From contig JADKDR010000012.1 of NCBI GenBank assembly GCA_016714535.1, forward strand, positions 144,842 through 208,841: a DNA stretch of 64,000 nt. Reading direction: 5' to 3'. Positions 17,070 through 29,142 of the stretch are shown piece after piece. Position numbers and translations under genes: made by a program. The notes under the pieces are model-generated. The model was not told where the DNA came from. It was given only the letters and a program-made list of their open reading frames with translations, and ran no database searches. The stretch comes from Bacteroidota bacterium (GTDB taxonomy: Bacteria > Bacteroidota > Bacteroidia > AKYH767-A > OLB10). Position 1 is the first letter of the stretch. Each line of letters begins with the position of its first letter.

Positions 17070-17792
17070 TTATCCCTTTTTTCCAAAAACCTTTTTTAGC
17101 AAGTCGCTAACTTGTGCCATAGGGTCTTTGCGGATTTTGGTTTCTTCCTGTGCTATGAGTTTAAACAAGCCTTCGATGGCCTTACCTGTAACATAATTCT
17201 CCAGATTGGGATTTACCTTTTTTGCTAATGGAATTTTATTGTACTTGGTAGCAAGGGGGTTCCAGTATTTGGTAATTTGAACCTTGCTCAACGATGCTTT
17301 TACAATTGGAGTAAAAGCGGCAAGCAACTGTGCATTGGTTCCCTTTTGCAAAAATCGTGTGGCGGCATCATCGTTGCCGTTCAATATTTGCAGACCATCG
17401 TTAATAGTAATTTTCTTAATAGCATCTAAAAAAATAGGAGCAGCACTTTTACTGGCATCCTCAGCTGCACGGTTAAGTTGCATAACAAAAACATCTACTT
17501 GCTTCCCTGCACCTACCTTACGCAACATGGCTTCCATGTTTTTGGCTTCGGGTGGCATCAAGATTTTAATAAGCGTATTTTTAAAAAATCCATCTGTTTT
17601 GCTTGCCTTGGAGCTTCCGTTATTGGCTCCTACTGTTAAGGCTTCGCGTAAGCCTTTTATTACCTCATCGTTGCTGAGGTTGTTGCCATTAAATACGCCT
17701 GAGGCGGTATTAATAATGTCCTTTATAGTTTGTGCTTTTCCTTCATTTATAAAGAGGGATAAAACTAAAACAGCTAAAAATATTCTTTTCAT
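17070..17792 (-). CDS. DUF4197 family exported protein
   Basis: Protein of 240 residues with signal peptide MKRIFLAVLVLSLFINEGKA and the all-helical DUF4197 domain: EVIKGLREALTVGANNGSS, ILMPPEAKNMEAMLRKVG, and a C-terminal DPMAQVSDLLKKVFGKKG. The protein is predicted to be periplasmic. Function is unknown; the family is found in many Gram-negative bacteria. It forms its own unit, ended by a strong terminator before rfbA. Confidence 0.88.
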   Translation of the reverse strand: MKRIFLAVLVLSLFINEGKAQTIKDIINTASGVFNGNNLSNDEVIKGLREALTVGANNGSSKASKTDGFFKNTLIKILMPPEAKNMEAMLRKVGAGKQVDVFVMQLNRAAEDASKSAAPIFLDAIKKITINDGLQILNGNDDAATRFLQKGTNAQLLAAFTPIVKASLSKVQITKYWNPLATKYNKIPLAKKVNPNLENYVTGKAIEGLFKLIAQEETKIRKDPMAQVSDLLKKVFGKKG

Positions 17793-17895
17793 ATGCGATA
17801 ACGTTTTTAATTAGTTAATTATGTGGGGAGCAATTATACTGCCATCGGTTATGTTAATTGTGAATGGACTATGAACCGGGAAGCACACAAAATTA

Positions 17896-17903
17896 TACTT
17901 TTG
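17896..17903 (+). promoter_or_regulatory. -7 box directly before the DUF2480 gene
   Basis: TACTTTTG, a full TAnnTTTG match, ends 8 bases before the ATG at 17912. The transcript would begin at or next to the start codon. This argues against the earlier in-frame ATG at 17864. Confidence 0.5.
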
Positions 17904-17911
17904 CATTTATT

Positions 17912-18424
17912 ATGGAAGAAGGAATTATCAATAAAGTACAAGAAAGCGGAATAATCACAATAAACCTGGATGACTATTATCAATCGGGAGAGCGTGTGCA
18001 ATATGACCTTAGACAAAATCTGGTAGAAGATGTATTGTTGCGCGAAAAAGATTTTCGCGCTTTTATCAAAGAAAATGATTGGAGTAGCTATCAGGATAAA
18101 TTAGTGGCCATCCATTGCAGTGTCGATGCGGTAATACCTCAGTGGGCATATATGCTGCTTGCCAGCGCCTTGCAGCCATATGCAAAGGTTGTGGTGGCAG
18201 GCAACATAGAACAACTTGAACATTTTCTTATACAACAATCGTTACAATCTATTAACCCCGAAGATTACAAGGACAAGCGTGTAGTAATTAAAGGTTGCGG
18301 AAAATATGATTTGCCCCTAAGTGCACTAACCGTATTAGTGACTCTGCTCCAGCCTGTTGCCAAGAGCATTATGTATGGTGAGCCTTGCAGCACAGTGCCG
18401 GTGTATAAGAGGCAGGTTTTATAA
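17912..18424 (+). CDS. DUF2480 family protein
   Basis: Cytoplasmic protein of 170 residues of a Bacteroidota-restricted family. It starts with MEEGIINKVQESGIITINLD, matching the usual family N-terminus, and continues with LREKDFRAFIKENDWSSYQD and DAVIPQWAYMLLASALQPYA. An in-frame ATG lies 48 bases upstream (17864), but the extra residues are not family-like and a promoter box sits inside them, so 17912 is chosen. Function is unknown. The gene is alone on the plus strand. Confidence 0.88.
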   Translation: MEEGIINKVQESGIITINLDDYYQSGERVQYDLRQNLVEDVLLREKDFRAFIKENDWSSYQDKLVAIHCSVDAVIPQWAYMLLASALQPYAKVVVAGNIEQLEHFLIQQSLQSINPEDYKDKRVVIKGCGKYDLPLSALTVLVTLLQPVAKSIMYGEPCSTVPVYKRQVL

Positions 18425-18806
18425 TCATACCAGCGTAGTAATTCGGGTCTATTTATTTTTTCTAAGAAATGACTAGTGCAAACAGTAATTAAAGCCGGCA
18501 TATTCACTTTAATCCCTTAGCTGTAGTGCGCATTTATTTTGTTTTTCATTTTGTAGTAAAAAAATGGAGAAGAAAATCATATAATTTAGAATGTATGCTT
18601 TTTCATTTGATTGTGTTTCGTTAAGCTAATCAGAGATGAATTGGATTCATTTATAAGTAAGACCAATTCATAATACGAGAGTATGGTGGTCACAGCAGAT
18701 GCAAAATAGAAGTAAATTAAATTGGTTGAAAAATAAATAATAGCGTACTAATAAGTAATGGGCAGGTATTAGCAAACCCCAAGCAAGTTGGAGGGAGTGT
18801 TGTTGC

Positions 18807-19073
18807 TTATTCGGGTCTTAATTTTTTTATGAAATACCGGCTGCCAATTAATGATTCTTCTGACACATCTTTATTATTTTTATAATCACCAAATATGGAA
18901 TTCGTATAATTTGAACCATACTTGAAGCCAATAAAATCATAGCTTTATTGTAATTTATGATTCGCCTTTGAGCTAATTGCAAGAGTTCCGCCTTTAAGAT
19001 TTACGAAGCTCTTTACTTTGCCCGTCTCCTATACTACTATTGAATCAATGAATTCAAAAATCTGAAGTGCTTT
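18807..19073 (-). pseudogene. Fossil gene fragment with two internal stops
   Basis: One minus-strand frame gives coherent protein-like sequence interrupted by two stops: ALQIFEFIDSIVV, stop, ETGKVKSFVNLKGGTLAISS-KANHKLQ, stop, SYDFIGFKYGSNYTNSIFGD, then YKNNKDVSEESLIGSRYFIK-KLRPE and a final TAA. Composition (Gly, Ser, charged residues, no low complexity) is unlike random AT-rich DNA. No family is recognised. The rest of the gap 18425-19360 shows only AT-rich sequence and the promoter box at 19207. Confidence 0.4.
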
Positions 19074-19206
19074 TTAAGCATAATAATGATGGGACTTAGT
19101 TTGCATTGGTTAAATAATATTGAGATGATTAACAAAGTTGCTGTCTGCTTAAATACGATTTAACAAAAATTATTTATTAAAAAGTATGCCTCTTTAAAAT
19201 AAAAAT

Positions 19207-19214
19207 TATATTTG
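19207..19214 (+). promoter_or_regulatory. -7 box upstream of the giant secreted protein
   Basis: TATATTTG is a full match to TAnnTTTG, 147 bases before the ATG at 19361. No TTTG at the -33 position. The same box precedes the secreted-protein gene at 29143. Confidence 0.4.
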
Positions 19215-19360
19215 CATTAGACTAATAACTAAAAAACTTACATGTGCCTTCATTAAATACAATATCAATAAAAGCAGTTTTAGGTTTTTTCACGCAAACG
19301 ATATCAATACTCAAGTATCATATTATTTATTTTAGTTTAACAATTTAACACCTCCGTATT

Positions 19361-22300
19361 ATGAAAAAAAATCAATCGTTTTTAGTTTTCTTTATCGTGC
19401 AATTTGTTTGCTGTAGTTATTTTATTAACTCCGCTGCTGCTGCCCCCCCCCCCGCAAAATAATTGTAGTAGCAATCCTGCTTTAATTGGAATATGCGATG
19501 AAGATGGTGCCACAATTCAAGTATCGATAGCCCAAGATGTTACTAATTGGAAAATGGCTTTATCAATAACTGACAATCAAGTAACAGTCTTTCCTGATGG
19601 AAGCAACAATTTTCCGGAATGCACTGGTACAAATCTCCAAAATGCAAAAATGCCTTTCGATATAGAAATTATAAGTTCGGGAATTAATATGAACCAAAAC
19701 GGAAATGAATATACTTTTTCTCGAAGCACCACGGGGCCGATTACATTTGAAATAAAAATAAAGCTAGATTGCTCTTTATCTAAATTTATAAAAGACCCAA
19801 TGGCATTTCAATATACATACAGCAATGCGACATTTTACCTAAAACACGTCTGGCAACAAAAGGTGCAGGGCAATTATATTGCGCTATGTGATGGCAGTAT
19901 AGCCATAGACCAAACACAAATTAATGAAAACAATGGTACGGCATACAATAATGCAATAGATATTGGATATAATGAAACCAAATTTTTATTATTTAAATAC
20001 ATGTATAAAGCGGCAATTAATGGAGCAGACATGGCATTAGCATTTGGTATGCAGGCTAATGGAACAGTTTGTAACAATTTGCCATTTAGCATTGATAGAT
20101 TGCGATATTCGATAGATGCGGGACAGAATTGGGTGGCGTTAACAACGGGAAATTCCGTTACTTGGGTTGAAGCGCTTACGGGTGATAACGAGCTGTGGGT
20201 AGAAGTCGAAATAACAATGAATGAATGTGCTAATAATTGTGACAATAATGATATTGTTGCCACATTGTCTTATGGTTGTGATCAAGCAACATATAGCAGC
20301 CAAAATTTTTGTACAGAATGCGATGAGTTAATTACGACTTTTGTAAATTTTGAAAATAAAGAACCTGCCATTGAATATGAGCGCATAAGTCCTGTGGATT
20401 TAAATACTACTTTAACCAATAATGACAAAATATTGTATGAACACCCATATGATGTAAGTTGCGAGGGTAATGGCGTTGCATGGCAATATAAAGTTGTAAA
20501 CACCGGAAGTGTTACAGCAAAATATATTAAGGTTACAGTACAAGAGCCTATACAAAATGCTGGTTTAATATTAATGGATGGTGGCGTTGAAGCTGATTTT
20601 ATAGATGCTAATGCAACGAATGCAAGTATCGATAACTTCACTACTATTGGATATACAGGCACTTTGCCGGCATGTAGCCTTCAATTACAGCAATATAATC
20701 CAATATCAGGCTTTAGTTTTGAAATATTGGAATTGAAACCTAATGATTATGTTTTGGTGAATTTTAAAACCAGAAAATGCTGCGCAAAAGACAATGTAGA
20801 TTTTGAAAATCTTTTTAATAATCCTAAAAATTATAACCAGTTTTATTTAACCTTCATTACGCTAGGAATTTGTAGTGATAAGTTTGTGCCTAAAGCGACA
20901 AACAATGATAATATCTTATCTAGTGGTGCTGGAATAAGTACTTATCGAACTCAAGATTCTAAGCCAGAGGATATCAATATGAAAACCACTTTTTTTCCAA
21001 GCATGAGTAATACCATTGTTTTTCCTGCGAATGAATACACACAGCCCAATTGTAGTTTAAAATCAGCAAGCGTGATACCCAATGTAATAAATGTAAACGA
21101 CTTTGTTGGCAATATAGGAACACTGAACGAATACGATTTACAGGCATTGGGTTATGAGGGTCTATTGCAAGGCCCATCCCCCTTTAAGCCCGATTATAAA
21201 TCCAGCATAAAGTTGAAATATGCGTATTTAAAAGTAAAGATTACGTGTGAATCAGGATTGCAAATGGACGTAAGCAACAGCAATATAAGTTTTGCCACAA
21301 AATATGATTTCATCCCCTACTTTATAAGTGGCGCAATAAAGTGGGTGCCAAATTACAGTGTAGCAATTGAACCTTCTTTTAATTGCTCACTGAGTCACTC
21401 CTATTTATTTTTTTTCAGAATGGATGACTTGCTTCAAAACTCGGCTTGGGGAACCATTACCCCAAACCCTATTACATTTATTGAAAACAGTGCTTTCAGG
21501 TTTAATATGTTTCCTTGTTGCACGCTGGATGGAGGTAACGTAGGAGGTACAGATGCAGGAAAGTATAAAGTAGAATTCTCCATGCTTGGCAATTGTGGTA
21601 ATAACCCTCCAGACATAAATGCAATAAATTATAATAGCCCTTTATTTTGTTGGCTTCCATTGAAACGTGAAGAAGATCGAGTGCAAATTAATTGCCCAGG
21701 ATGTTTTGCTCCGGGTCTCATAACAGAAAACTACTATATGCGAAGAACCAATTTAGGCTACAAAGATGCAAACGACAATCAACTTGCCGATTTAAGCTCT
21801 ACCAAAATTACTTATGCACCTACTATTGCAGCCGGCCAAGCTAACTATACTAACTTTGACTTGCTAACCCACAGTGCTGTAACACATGGTGATGAGGTAG
21901 AAGACCATTTTGTATCGTACTTTAAGGATGGGGATAATGGTGCAGGCAACTATAATTATGCAACCATGACGAGCAATCAGGCATCTCTAAAATGCTTACA
22001 AATATTGCGCAAAATACCTAGTGCCGGTTCAGCAGATATGAACTTGCAAGTGACAGGTTTCGACTTTTATATTGATGATGTTAACAGTGTTAGTACCAAC
22101 TGCGTTGATTGCGATAAATTTGAAAGTTATACAGGCTATGAAACGAAATTTGTAATGCAGGTAAATGATATGGCTGCCGCATTCAACATTAATATTAATT
22201 TAATGGAGCAAGACGGAAATGGCAACTATTTATTTACCATAAATGATTTTGATATTGCTAACGGAAAATCAAATGCGAATCATTTCTTTTCTCAATCAGC

Positions 22301-25300
22301 AAATAACACTACCACTTATCATTCGACCTTCCCAAGTAGTAATTATAAATATGCAGTGGACGAAAGATACCGTTTAGTAATAAGGTATCGAGCTTGTGGC
22401 AATATCGTATCCTTAGAAAATTATATTAATGCCATTACAAAAGCAGAAATTGAAAACGATGCTTATCTAATAGGAACAAAATTGTCCTTAATAGACGCAT
22501 TAGGTTTTGGTTATCCAAAAATGCCTAACAATATTGAACTAGCGTGCATGGAGCCACAGCATTGGACATTTAACGGGATTGACCCGTGTACAAATGCAAA
22601 TTCCGTAACACCAGTTGACCAAAGTTTTGCTAATGCTTACAAATTCAAATGTGAAGTGTACGGGTGTAAAATATATTTTATTTCAACAGGTGTTTCGGCA
22701 CATACTAAATATTGGACATCAGGTTGCGATGCAAATTTAGAGACCAAAACTGTTAGCACATTAGGAGACCCAACCAATGATTGTTTTGCATTTGAAGTAA
22801 AGCCCCCACCTTTTATTGAAACCAATTGGCATTATAACTTACCATCATTGCTTGATTATACACATACCATATCAACATTTCGCGCGTGGGACAAAGCAGG
22901 CAACCTTTCAAATTCGTATACATCTACCATTTCTCCGGGTAATAATTTTATTGATATTAAATTGACAGATAATAATGGAGCCAACCAATTTTTTGATGAT
23001 TATGTTATTGCGGATGAAAACTTTTCATTTTTAAACCCACGCATTCATGATCAAAGAAGTACCATGTTTGTAAAGTCCGTGTTTGCACAAAAAACTTGTA
23101 CACCCCAACTTGCAACATATATTTATACTGATTTGGATGCTAATGTTCATTTTATTGAAAGTAATGCTGCAAATACTATGTGTGCACTTAGCTTTGATAA
23201 AAATATTATTCCTACAGATCCACCTGTGCCAAACAAATGGAAAGCTGTCAATCCAAATGTAGCATTAAAAATACTACCACCAACAGATGATATCGACACC
23301 AAAAAAGTAACATGGACATTTACAATTACAAATGATAACACATCAGGTAATCATTCAAACGCTCCATTTGTTTTTTTAACAATGCCACCAGCTATGACTT
23401 CGCATTTTATAAATATTGCTCTCACTCAACTTAATTACAATAGTGTTGCTGTACCTCCACCATTAATTAATAACAGTGAATTTCAATTGGGATTGTTAGA
23501 AACTGATGGCGTATATACAGGCACAATAGAAGCGGACTACGCTCCTTGTTTTACGGCAAACCATTTGCAGCTTGATTTTAGCGCGCGTTGGGCATGTTTA
23601 TCAAATGGTCCTGCATGTACTCCACCTTCCACAAGTAGCAGTATCTTAACTAATTCACCAACTCAAATTCTTGTAACACTTAATAACCCCAACAGCACCT
23701 TTACTTTGTGTAGCGCAAACAATACTTTGGCGGCTGATTTCACAAATTATTCGGGAAAACAATGCTGTGTTTCCGCAAGATATAGTACTTAATACCAACA
23801 ACGGCATTTTTAATATCACAGGGTGTGAAATTACCGATTGCAATGGTGGCTCCCCACAGTCGGTAATGCCCGTAAATAATATTATTTTAGCCACTGATGT
23901 AAATGCCGCCTTAACTAATTTGGGATTAATTGACCAAACCGGATTATACTTAATAAATGGCGCATGCTTTAGTGTAAACTTAGTATACGAAATTAATTGC
24001 ACCAGTATATCGCCCCTTGCACCACCAAATATTACTTTTAATTACCTTAATTACTGTGGCGACCTTAAAAGTGCTAAGGCTAACTTTTTGCCTATTCCAC
24101 GTGATTTTGATAATCCAAGTATTTGCACCGATTGCTACACTATTGTAAAATCTGCAAACCCCGGTAGTGCAGTTATCAATCAAGAAACTGTAACGTATAC
24201 AATAACTGTTACAAGCTTTAATGGTGCATCTACAACTGTTTCATTAAATGACGATATACTTTCTTTAGGCTCATATAGCGGCTACATGGGGCCAGTTTTT
24301 CCTATCAACAATTTAAACTTTTCAGGCTGGCAGGCAGTTTCTACCACTACTTATTCTCTTACTTGGATAAGCCCAACACCAATTGTCAATATTAAGAATA
24401 CTGCCACATTAAGTACAGGTTTAACTGCACTCCAAAGCGATACCGCAAATGTACTATTACTTACTGATTGCGATGCCACTGGAATTGGTGTTATAGGCAC
24501 CAATGCACAATCAATATCATACATGAGCAATGCTGCAGTAGCTGCAGCATCGAGTAATAATACTGTACTCATAAGAGGAACTTTATATTTAGATAATCCT
24601 GTAAACAATTTTTCATTCGCCAACAAAACTTTTATTATGGGTGCCGGTGCCGAAATAATATTGCCGGAATATAAAATCTTAACCATGAAAAATTGTACTT
24701 TGAGTGCTTGCAATAAAATGTGGAAAGGTATTACACAAACATACAATGCCAACAATACAGGCTGCATGCTTAGCATGGCTAACTGCATAGTTGAAGATAC
24801 GCAATATGGCATCACATTAAATGACTATTGCTTTGGCATGTTTCAACAATGCACTTTCAACAATAATTTTGTAAGCATTTATATTCCAGTGCCAGTATCA
24901 GCACAAGTAGATGCAATGAACCAAAACCTATTGATAGTAGATAATTGCATTTTTAAATCCACAGCACCATTAGCTACAAACTATGCTAGTCAAACACCAA
25001 CAGCACTTGTAAAACCGCTTGCAGGCATACTTATCAACTCGGCCGATTTTCAAAATTGCACTTTTAATGGTTTCGATGGTTTGAGCAATGGAATAATTTC
25101 CTACCGCAGTAATTTAACTCCGCGCGATTGCTGGTTTCACAACATTGCACCTTATAGCAATCAGTACAGCGATTTTACAAAGGATTTTTAATGCAGACTA
25201 TAACGGCAGTGGTATCTATTGCCAAAGCGGACGTACTTTTTCTACATTGCATCAAACCGGACTTGGCAAACAAGGTAATTACAGTTTTAATAACTGTATC

Positions 25301-27244
25301 TATGCAATATTTGCCGATAGAATGAATATAGAATCTTCGCAAAATAATATGACAAATGTTGCAAAAGGATACCGAATTACAGCTGGGCAAGGCTGCAATA
25401 TGCAGGTGTACGACAACACTATTGATGCGCAGCACGATGGCATGCAACTATTGCAAAATGATGGCGCATCAAGGCTTGCTGTGCATAACAACACCATCAC
25501 GTTTGGCGATAATTTATTGGGCACAATATGCAGGAGTGCGTGTTTATGAAGCCAATGGCAAAGGAGCAAATACTTTATCATACATTACAAATAATAATAT
25601 CACACACAGATTAGGTGCAAACTCTGCATACAATGGTATAGACATGATGTCTGCAAACAGATGGAGTATTGCAAATAATTACATTACGCTTACCGATAAC
25701 AATACAAACAAAAATGGAATATTGGTAAAAGATGGCGAGTCTGCAACTATAGGCTGTAACCATATGAAGGCAATGCTGTGTATGGCAACATCGACCAAAG
25801 TGCTATCACTTCTTTTATAGTGCAACGGTGTAACCATAGCTTGCAACTACACCGACAAAACCGAATATGGTGTTCTTGTTATGGCATCTCCAAATAGCAC
25901 ACAATACAAAGCGGAAATAAAAGCTAACGAATTTAACCATCATTCTTATGGCTTGCATTATACCTTGCATGCACTTATAGGTAACCAAATAGAAACCGGT
26001 AACAAATGGATGCTACCTGCAAATAGTTATATAAAACAGGCTTTACACGATGATAATGCATTAAATACTTTCATTCATTTTAACACAACACATGCTACGC
26101 TATGGCCTGATTGCTCACCTGTCAACTGGTTTCAAGCTGTTTTCGGTGTAAATAATGATAGTACATGCACCCCAAATGCCCAAAACAATATGGTTGATTA
26201 TTGTATGGATAATTTTGTTTTCCCAAAAATAAGTAACGAGTTAGATGAAATAGACGATGTTTACTTGAAAGGTGAATATGCAGGGTCGGCATACGGTAAT
26301 GAATTAGCTTGGATGTTAAAAAACAGTATATACCGCAAAGCAGAAAATAACGCAGCCTTGCTTGCCGATAGCTTGGTACAAGCAATATACAATGAGGCAG
26401 CAGCAGGATATATGGGCAGTTTGTATACCATGGACAATGAAAAAAATGAATGGTATATAAACGATAGCCTTGCAAATTGGAAGATTAATTTTAACGACAG
26501 CCTTGCAAAAAACATAAGCAAGGATATTGACATTAAACTTATAAATTTAGCAACAAAATGGATAGCAACTTAAATGTAAATTCTGTGTTGAGCGATCTGC
26601 AACTATTGCAAATGCAACGAATGATGAAACAAGCATATATGGACAGCATAACAGCTTATGAGAATAATATAAAGTATGCAAAAGGCGAAGATATAGCAGA
26701 CATGGCCGATGCGCTAAATGCACAAAATGAAATAGAGACAAACGAAAAACTTTATACCGAAATTTATGCTGGTACTATTTTGCAAGGCATTTACGAATTT
26801 ACGCAAGACCAGATTAATACTTTGATATATATAGCCAACCAATGCCCTTTAGCGGGTGGTGCAGTTGTTTTTCGTGCAAGGTCATTATTATTTATGGTTG
26901 ATGAAACATACACTTACAACGACCGCGAAATATGCAATGCCGTTGGCATTACATTGCGCCAAGGGCAGCAAGTGCCAGTAGAAAATATTGATGCACGCAG
27001 GTTTATAGTATTTCCAAACCCTGCCAACGATGCAATTAATATTGTATATCCGTATACATCAGATTGTACCATGCTATTTGTATTGTATGATGGTTATGGC
27101 CGCTCTATAACTTCTATTAAATTAGACAATAAAAATGGTTTACTTACACTGCCAACAAAAGAAATAAACTGTGGTGTTTATGCTTATAAAATAAGCTGTA
27201 ATTACATTGTAAAAACCAATGGCAAACTTGTAATAATACATTAA
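19361..27244 (+). CDS. Giant secreted T9SS protein with DUF11-like and beta-helix-like regions; multiply frameshifted
   Basis: About 2,630 codons if the frame breaks are repaired. The signal peptide MKKNQSFLVFFIVQFVCCSY starts at the ATG at 19361 and runs into an Ala/Pro stretch encoded by a C11 run (19443-19453). The long body (DEDGATIQVSIAQDVTN onward) lies one frame later. It is Cys/Asn-rich, with a DUF11-like repeat (SANPGSAVINQETVTYTITV) near 24150. From about 24600 to 26000 short beta-strand repeats (MGAGAEIILPEYKILTMKNC, MANCIVEDTQYGITLND, FQQCTFNNNF) resemble a right-handed parallel beta-helix. The end (VFPNPANDAINIVYP...VYAYKISCNYIVKTNGKLVI) is a type A sorting domain. Breaks are at 19443-19453, 23756-23759, 25185-25189, 25519-25521, 25767, near 25820 and at 26555-26558. 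Real decay cannot be excluded. A surface role is inferred; no enzyme motif was seen. Confidence 0.7.
19443..19453 (+). repeat. C11 homopolymer at the signal-peptide junction
   Basis: Eleven consecutive C within the coding sequence, right after GCTGCTGCTG. With 11 C the signal-peptide frame stops 3 codons later. With 10 C it reads A-P-P-P-Q-N-N-C and joins the 1,460-codon body. The longest C run in the window; a C9 run near 12965 is non-coding. Confidence 0.8.
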
Positions 27245-27245
27245 T

Positions 27246-28714
27246 ATGAGAACAATATTATTTGCTTTCATTTTGCTTAATTTTAATTTGGTGAAAGCGC
27301 AAGGGTTAATAATTTATGGATTGGTGGTTACTATTCATACCAAGGCAAACCAGCAGGCATCAATTGGATTGATTTTCAAAGTGGAGTTCCAGTTGCTACT
27401 TATGATAGTCTTGAAATGGATTTTCGCTATACTAATGCTTCAATATGTGATAGCAATGGTAATATGTTATTCTATACAAATGGATATTATATTGCTGATG
27501 CAAACAATGATACCTTGCTTAATGGAACTGGAATAAGTCCAGGACAATATGCGAATATGTTCCCTGATGGCTTTTTAATACCACAGGCAGCATTAGCGAT
27601 ACAGAAACCGGGTTCAGATTCGTTATATTATTTATTCCATTCAACAGTTGATAATCCACCTGACTTTACAGAATCCCATTTTCTTTATTACTCAGTAATT
27701 GATATTTCAACTAATAATGGTTTGGGTGAGGTTATATCTAAAAACAATATTGCTATTACAGACATTATGAATGGGGGTAAAATAGCAGCAACAAAACATG
27801 GTAATGGCCGCGATTGGTGGATAATGGTCCATAGAGCGTATACCAATATTTTTATAAAAATATTGGTGACACCTTATGGTATTGATGGCCCATTTTACCA
27901 AACAATCGGAAGCGTTAGAGATTGGGATGCAGGTCAAGCAAAATTTTCGCCTGATGGTACTCGATATGCTTATTATCACTATCGAAATAATACAGATTTA
28001 GATGTTTTTGATTTTGACCGCTGTAGCGGATTATTAAGTAATTGGCGTAACGATACCATTGAGCAAATTGTTGGTAATGTAGGTATGGAGTTTTCACCTA
28101 ACTCGCAATATGTGTATGTGAGCAATATTGTTAATCTTTATCAATATGACTGCAATCCGGCCAACCTTGCAAGCGGCCGTATATTAGTTGCTACTTACGA
28201 TGGATTTTATGATAGTTTTCCACCCGCGGGTACTTATTTTTGTCAAACACAAATTGCCCCAGATGGAAAGGTATATGTGGCAACTGGCAATAGCACTCGC
28301 TACTATCATATAATAGCCCAGCCTGATAGCCCCGGGCTTGCCTGCAATGTTATACAGCATGGATTGATGGTACCCTTTTATTTCAATACCATTCCCAATC
28401 ATCCTAATTATTTTTTGGGGGCAAATGGGTTGTGTAATAATTTGAGTTATGAAAGTTTAGAAAGTGGGAAGGTTAAGAAAGTTACGGTGTTTGGTAACCC
28501 TACCCACGATAAATTTACATTGTGGTTTCCGCCTGATAAGGATGTGGGCGAGTTGGAGATATATGATGTTAACGGTAACCATATACGCAACGAGCGGGTT
28601 GCTCAATGGAGCCAGTATAAGACTGTGGATATTGGTGAGTTTAGTGCAGGGGTTTATTTTTGTAAGATGCGGTGGCCGAGTGGGGAGGGGAGTTGTAGGG
28701 TTGTGAAGTTTTGA
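27246..28714 (+). CDS. Secreted WD40-like/PD40 protein with type A sorting domain, paralogue 1; frameshifted
   Basis: Signal peptide MRTILFAFILLNFNLVKAQ is followed, after a one-base break at 27303-27305 (GGG where GGGG would keep frame), by VNNLWIGGYYSYQGKPAG and then a propeller-like body: NGNMLFYTNGYYIADANND, IAATKHGNGRDWWIMVHRA, KFSPDGTRYAYYHYRNNTD and GMEFSPNSQYVYVSN. The C-terminus (VFGNPTHDKFTLWFPPDK...GVYFCKMRWPSGEGSCRVVKF) is a type A sorting domain. About 489 residues. Relatives in Bacteroidota are annotated only as sorting-domain proteins. The ATG is 1 base after the giant gene's stop, so the two may be co-transcribed. It is about 50% similar by eye to the next gene and almost identical in the C-terminal region. 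Confidence 0.8.
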
Positions 28715-28792
28715 AAGTTTTGAAGGTTGAGAAAGTTTTAAAATTTGTGTAATCTGTTCAATCAGCTTAATGTGTGGTTCAGACAATTGGCA

Positions 28793-28950
28793 ATTCACCC
28801 TAAATCCCCTTTAGGGGACTTGCCTATTCTCGGCTTGGATTTTCGTGAATATTTGATTTTTTAATTGAATAAAATTTGAAAACTAATACTAAATAATAAG
28901 AGAAACCCAGCGTAGCAAAGGTAAGCCCCTTAAGGGGTTTGGGGTGTATT
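28793..28950. mobile_element. MITE-like element with imperfect terminal inverted repeats, copy A
   Basis: The left end CACCCTAAATCCCCTTTAGG (28797 on) and the right end, read on the minus strand as CACCCCAAACCCCTTAAGGG, are inverted versions of one another. Each is itself palindromic (TCCCCTTTAGGGGA and CCCCTTAAGGGG). They enclose about 90 AT-rich bases with no coding capacity. The end motif resembles the CCCCTAAAGGGGACTT-type intergenic repeats common in Bacteroidota. No target-site duplication was identified. A second copy is at 30712-30871. Confidence 0.4.
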
Positions 28951-29011
28951 TTGGTGCCGAATGCGACTACGCTTGTGGTTGCATCTATGTCAGTTGTGAA
29001 TAACAAAATTT

Positions 29012-29019
29012 TATATTTG
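29012..29019 (+). promoter_or_regulatory. -7 box for the second paralogue
   Basis: TATATTTG, a full TAnnTTTG match, 123 bases before the ATG at 29143. A TTG is present 15 bases upstream. The identical box recurs at 30933-30940 in the duplicated spacer. Confidence 0.45.
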
Positions 29020-29142
29020 CTTAGTAAAATATTTATGTTATAAAATGAATGAACAATGCAAAACTATTTCACGAGCTGTAAGCGAGGGTGCTTGCGGGAA
29101 CGGGGGGCTTTACCATGGTAAACTTATAAAACTGAAGTAGCC

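Noticed and set aside
20282..20662. 126-codon minus-strand frame inside the giant T9SS gene
   Set aside because: It is a shadow of a long, compositionally convincing plus-strand frame, with no start context or family features.
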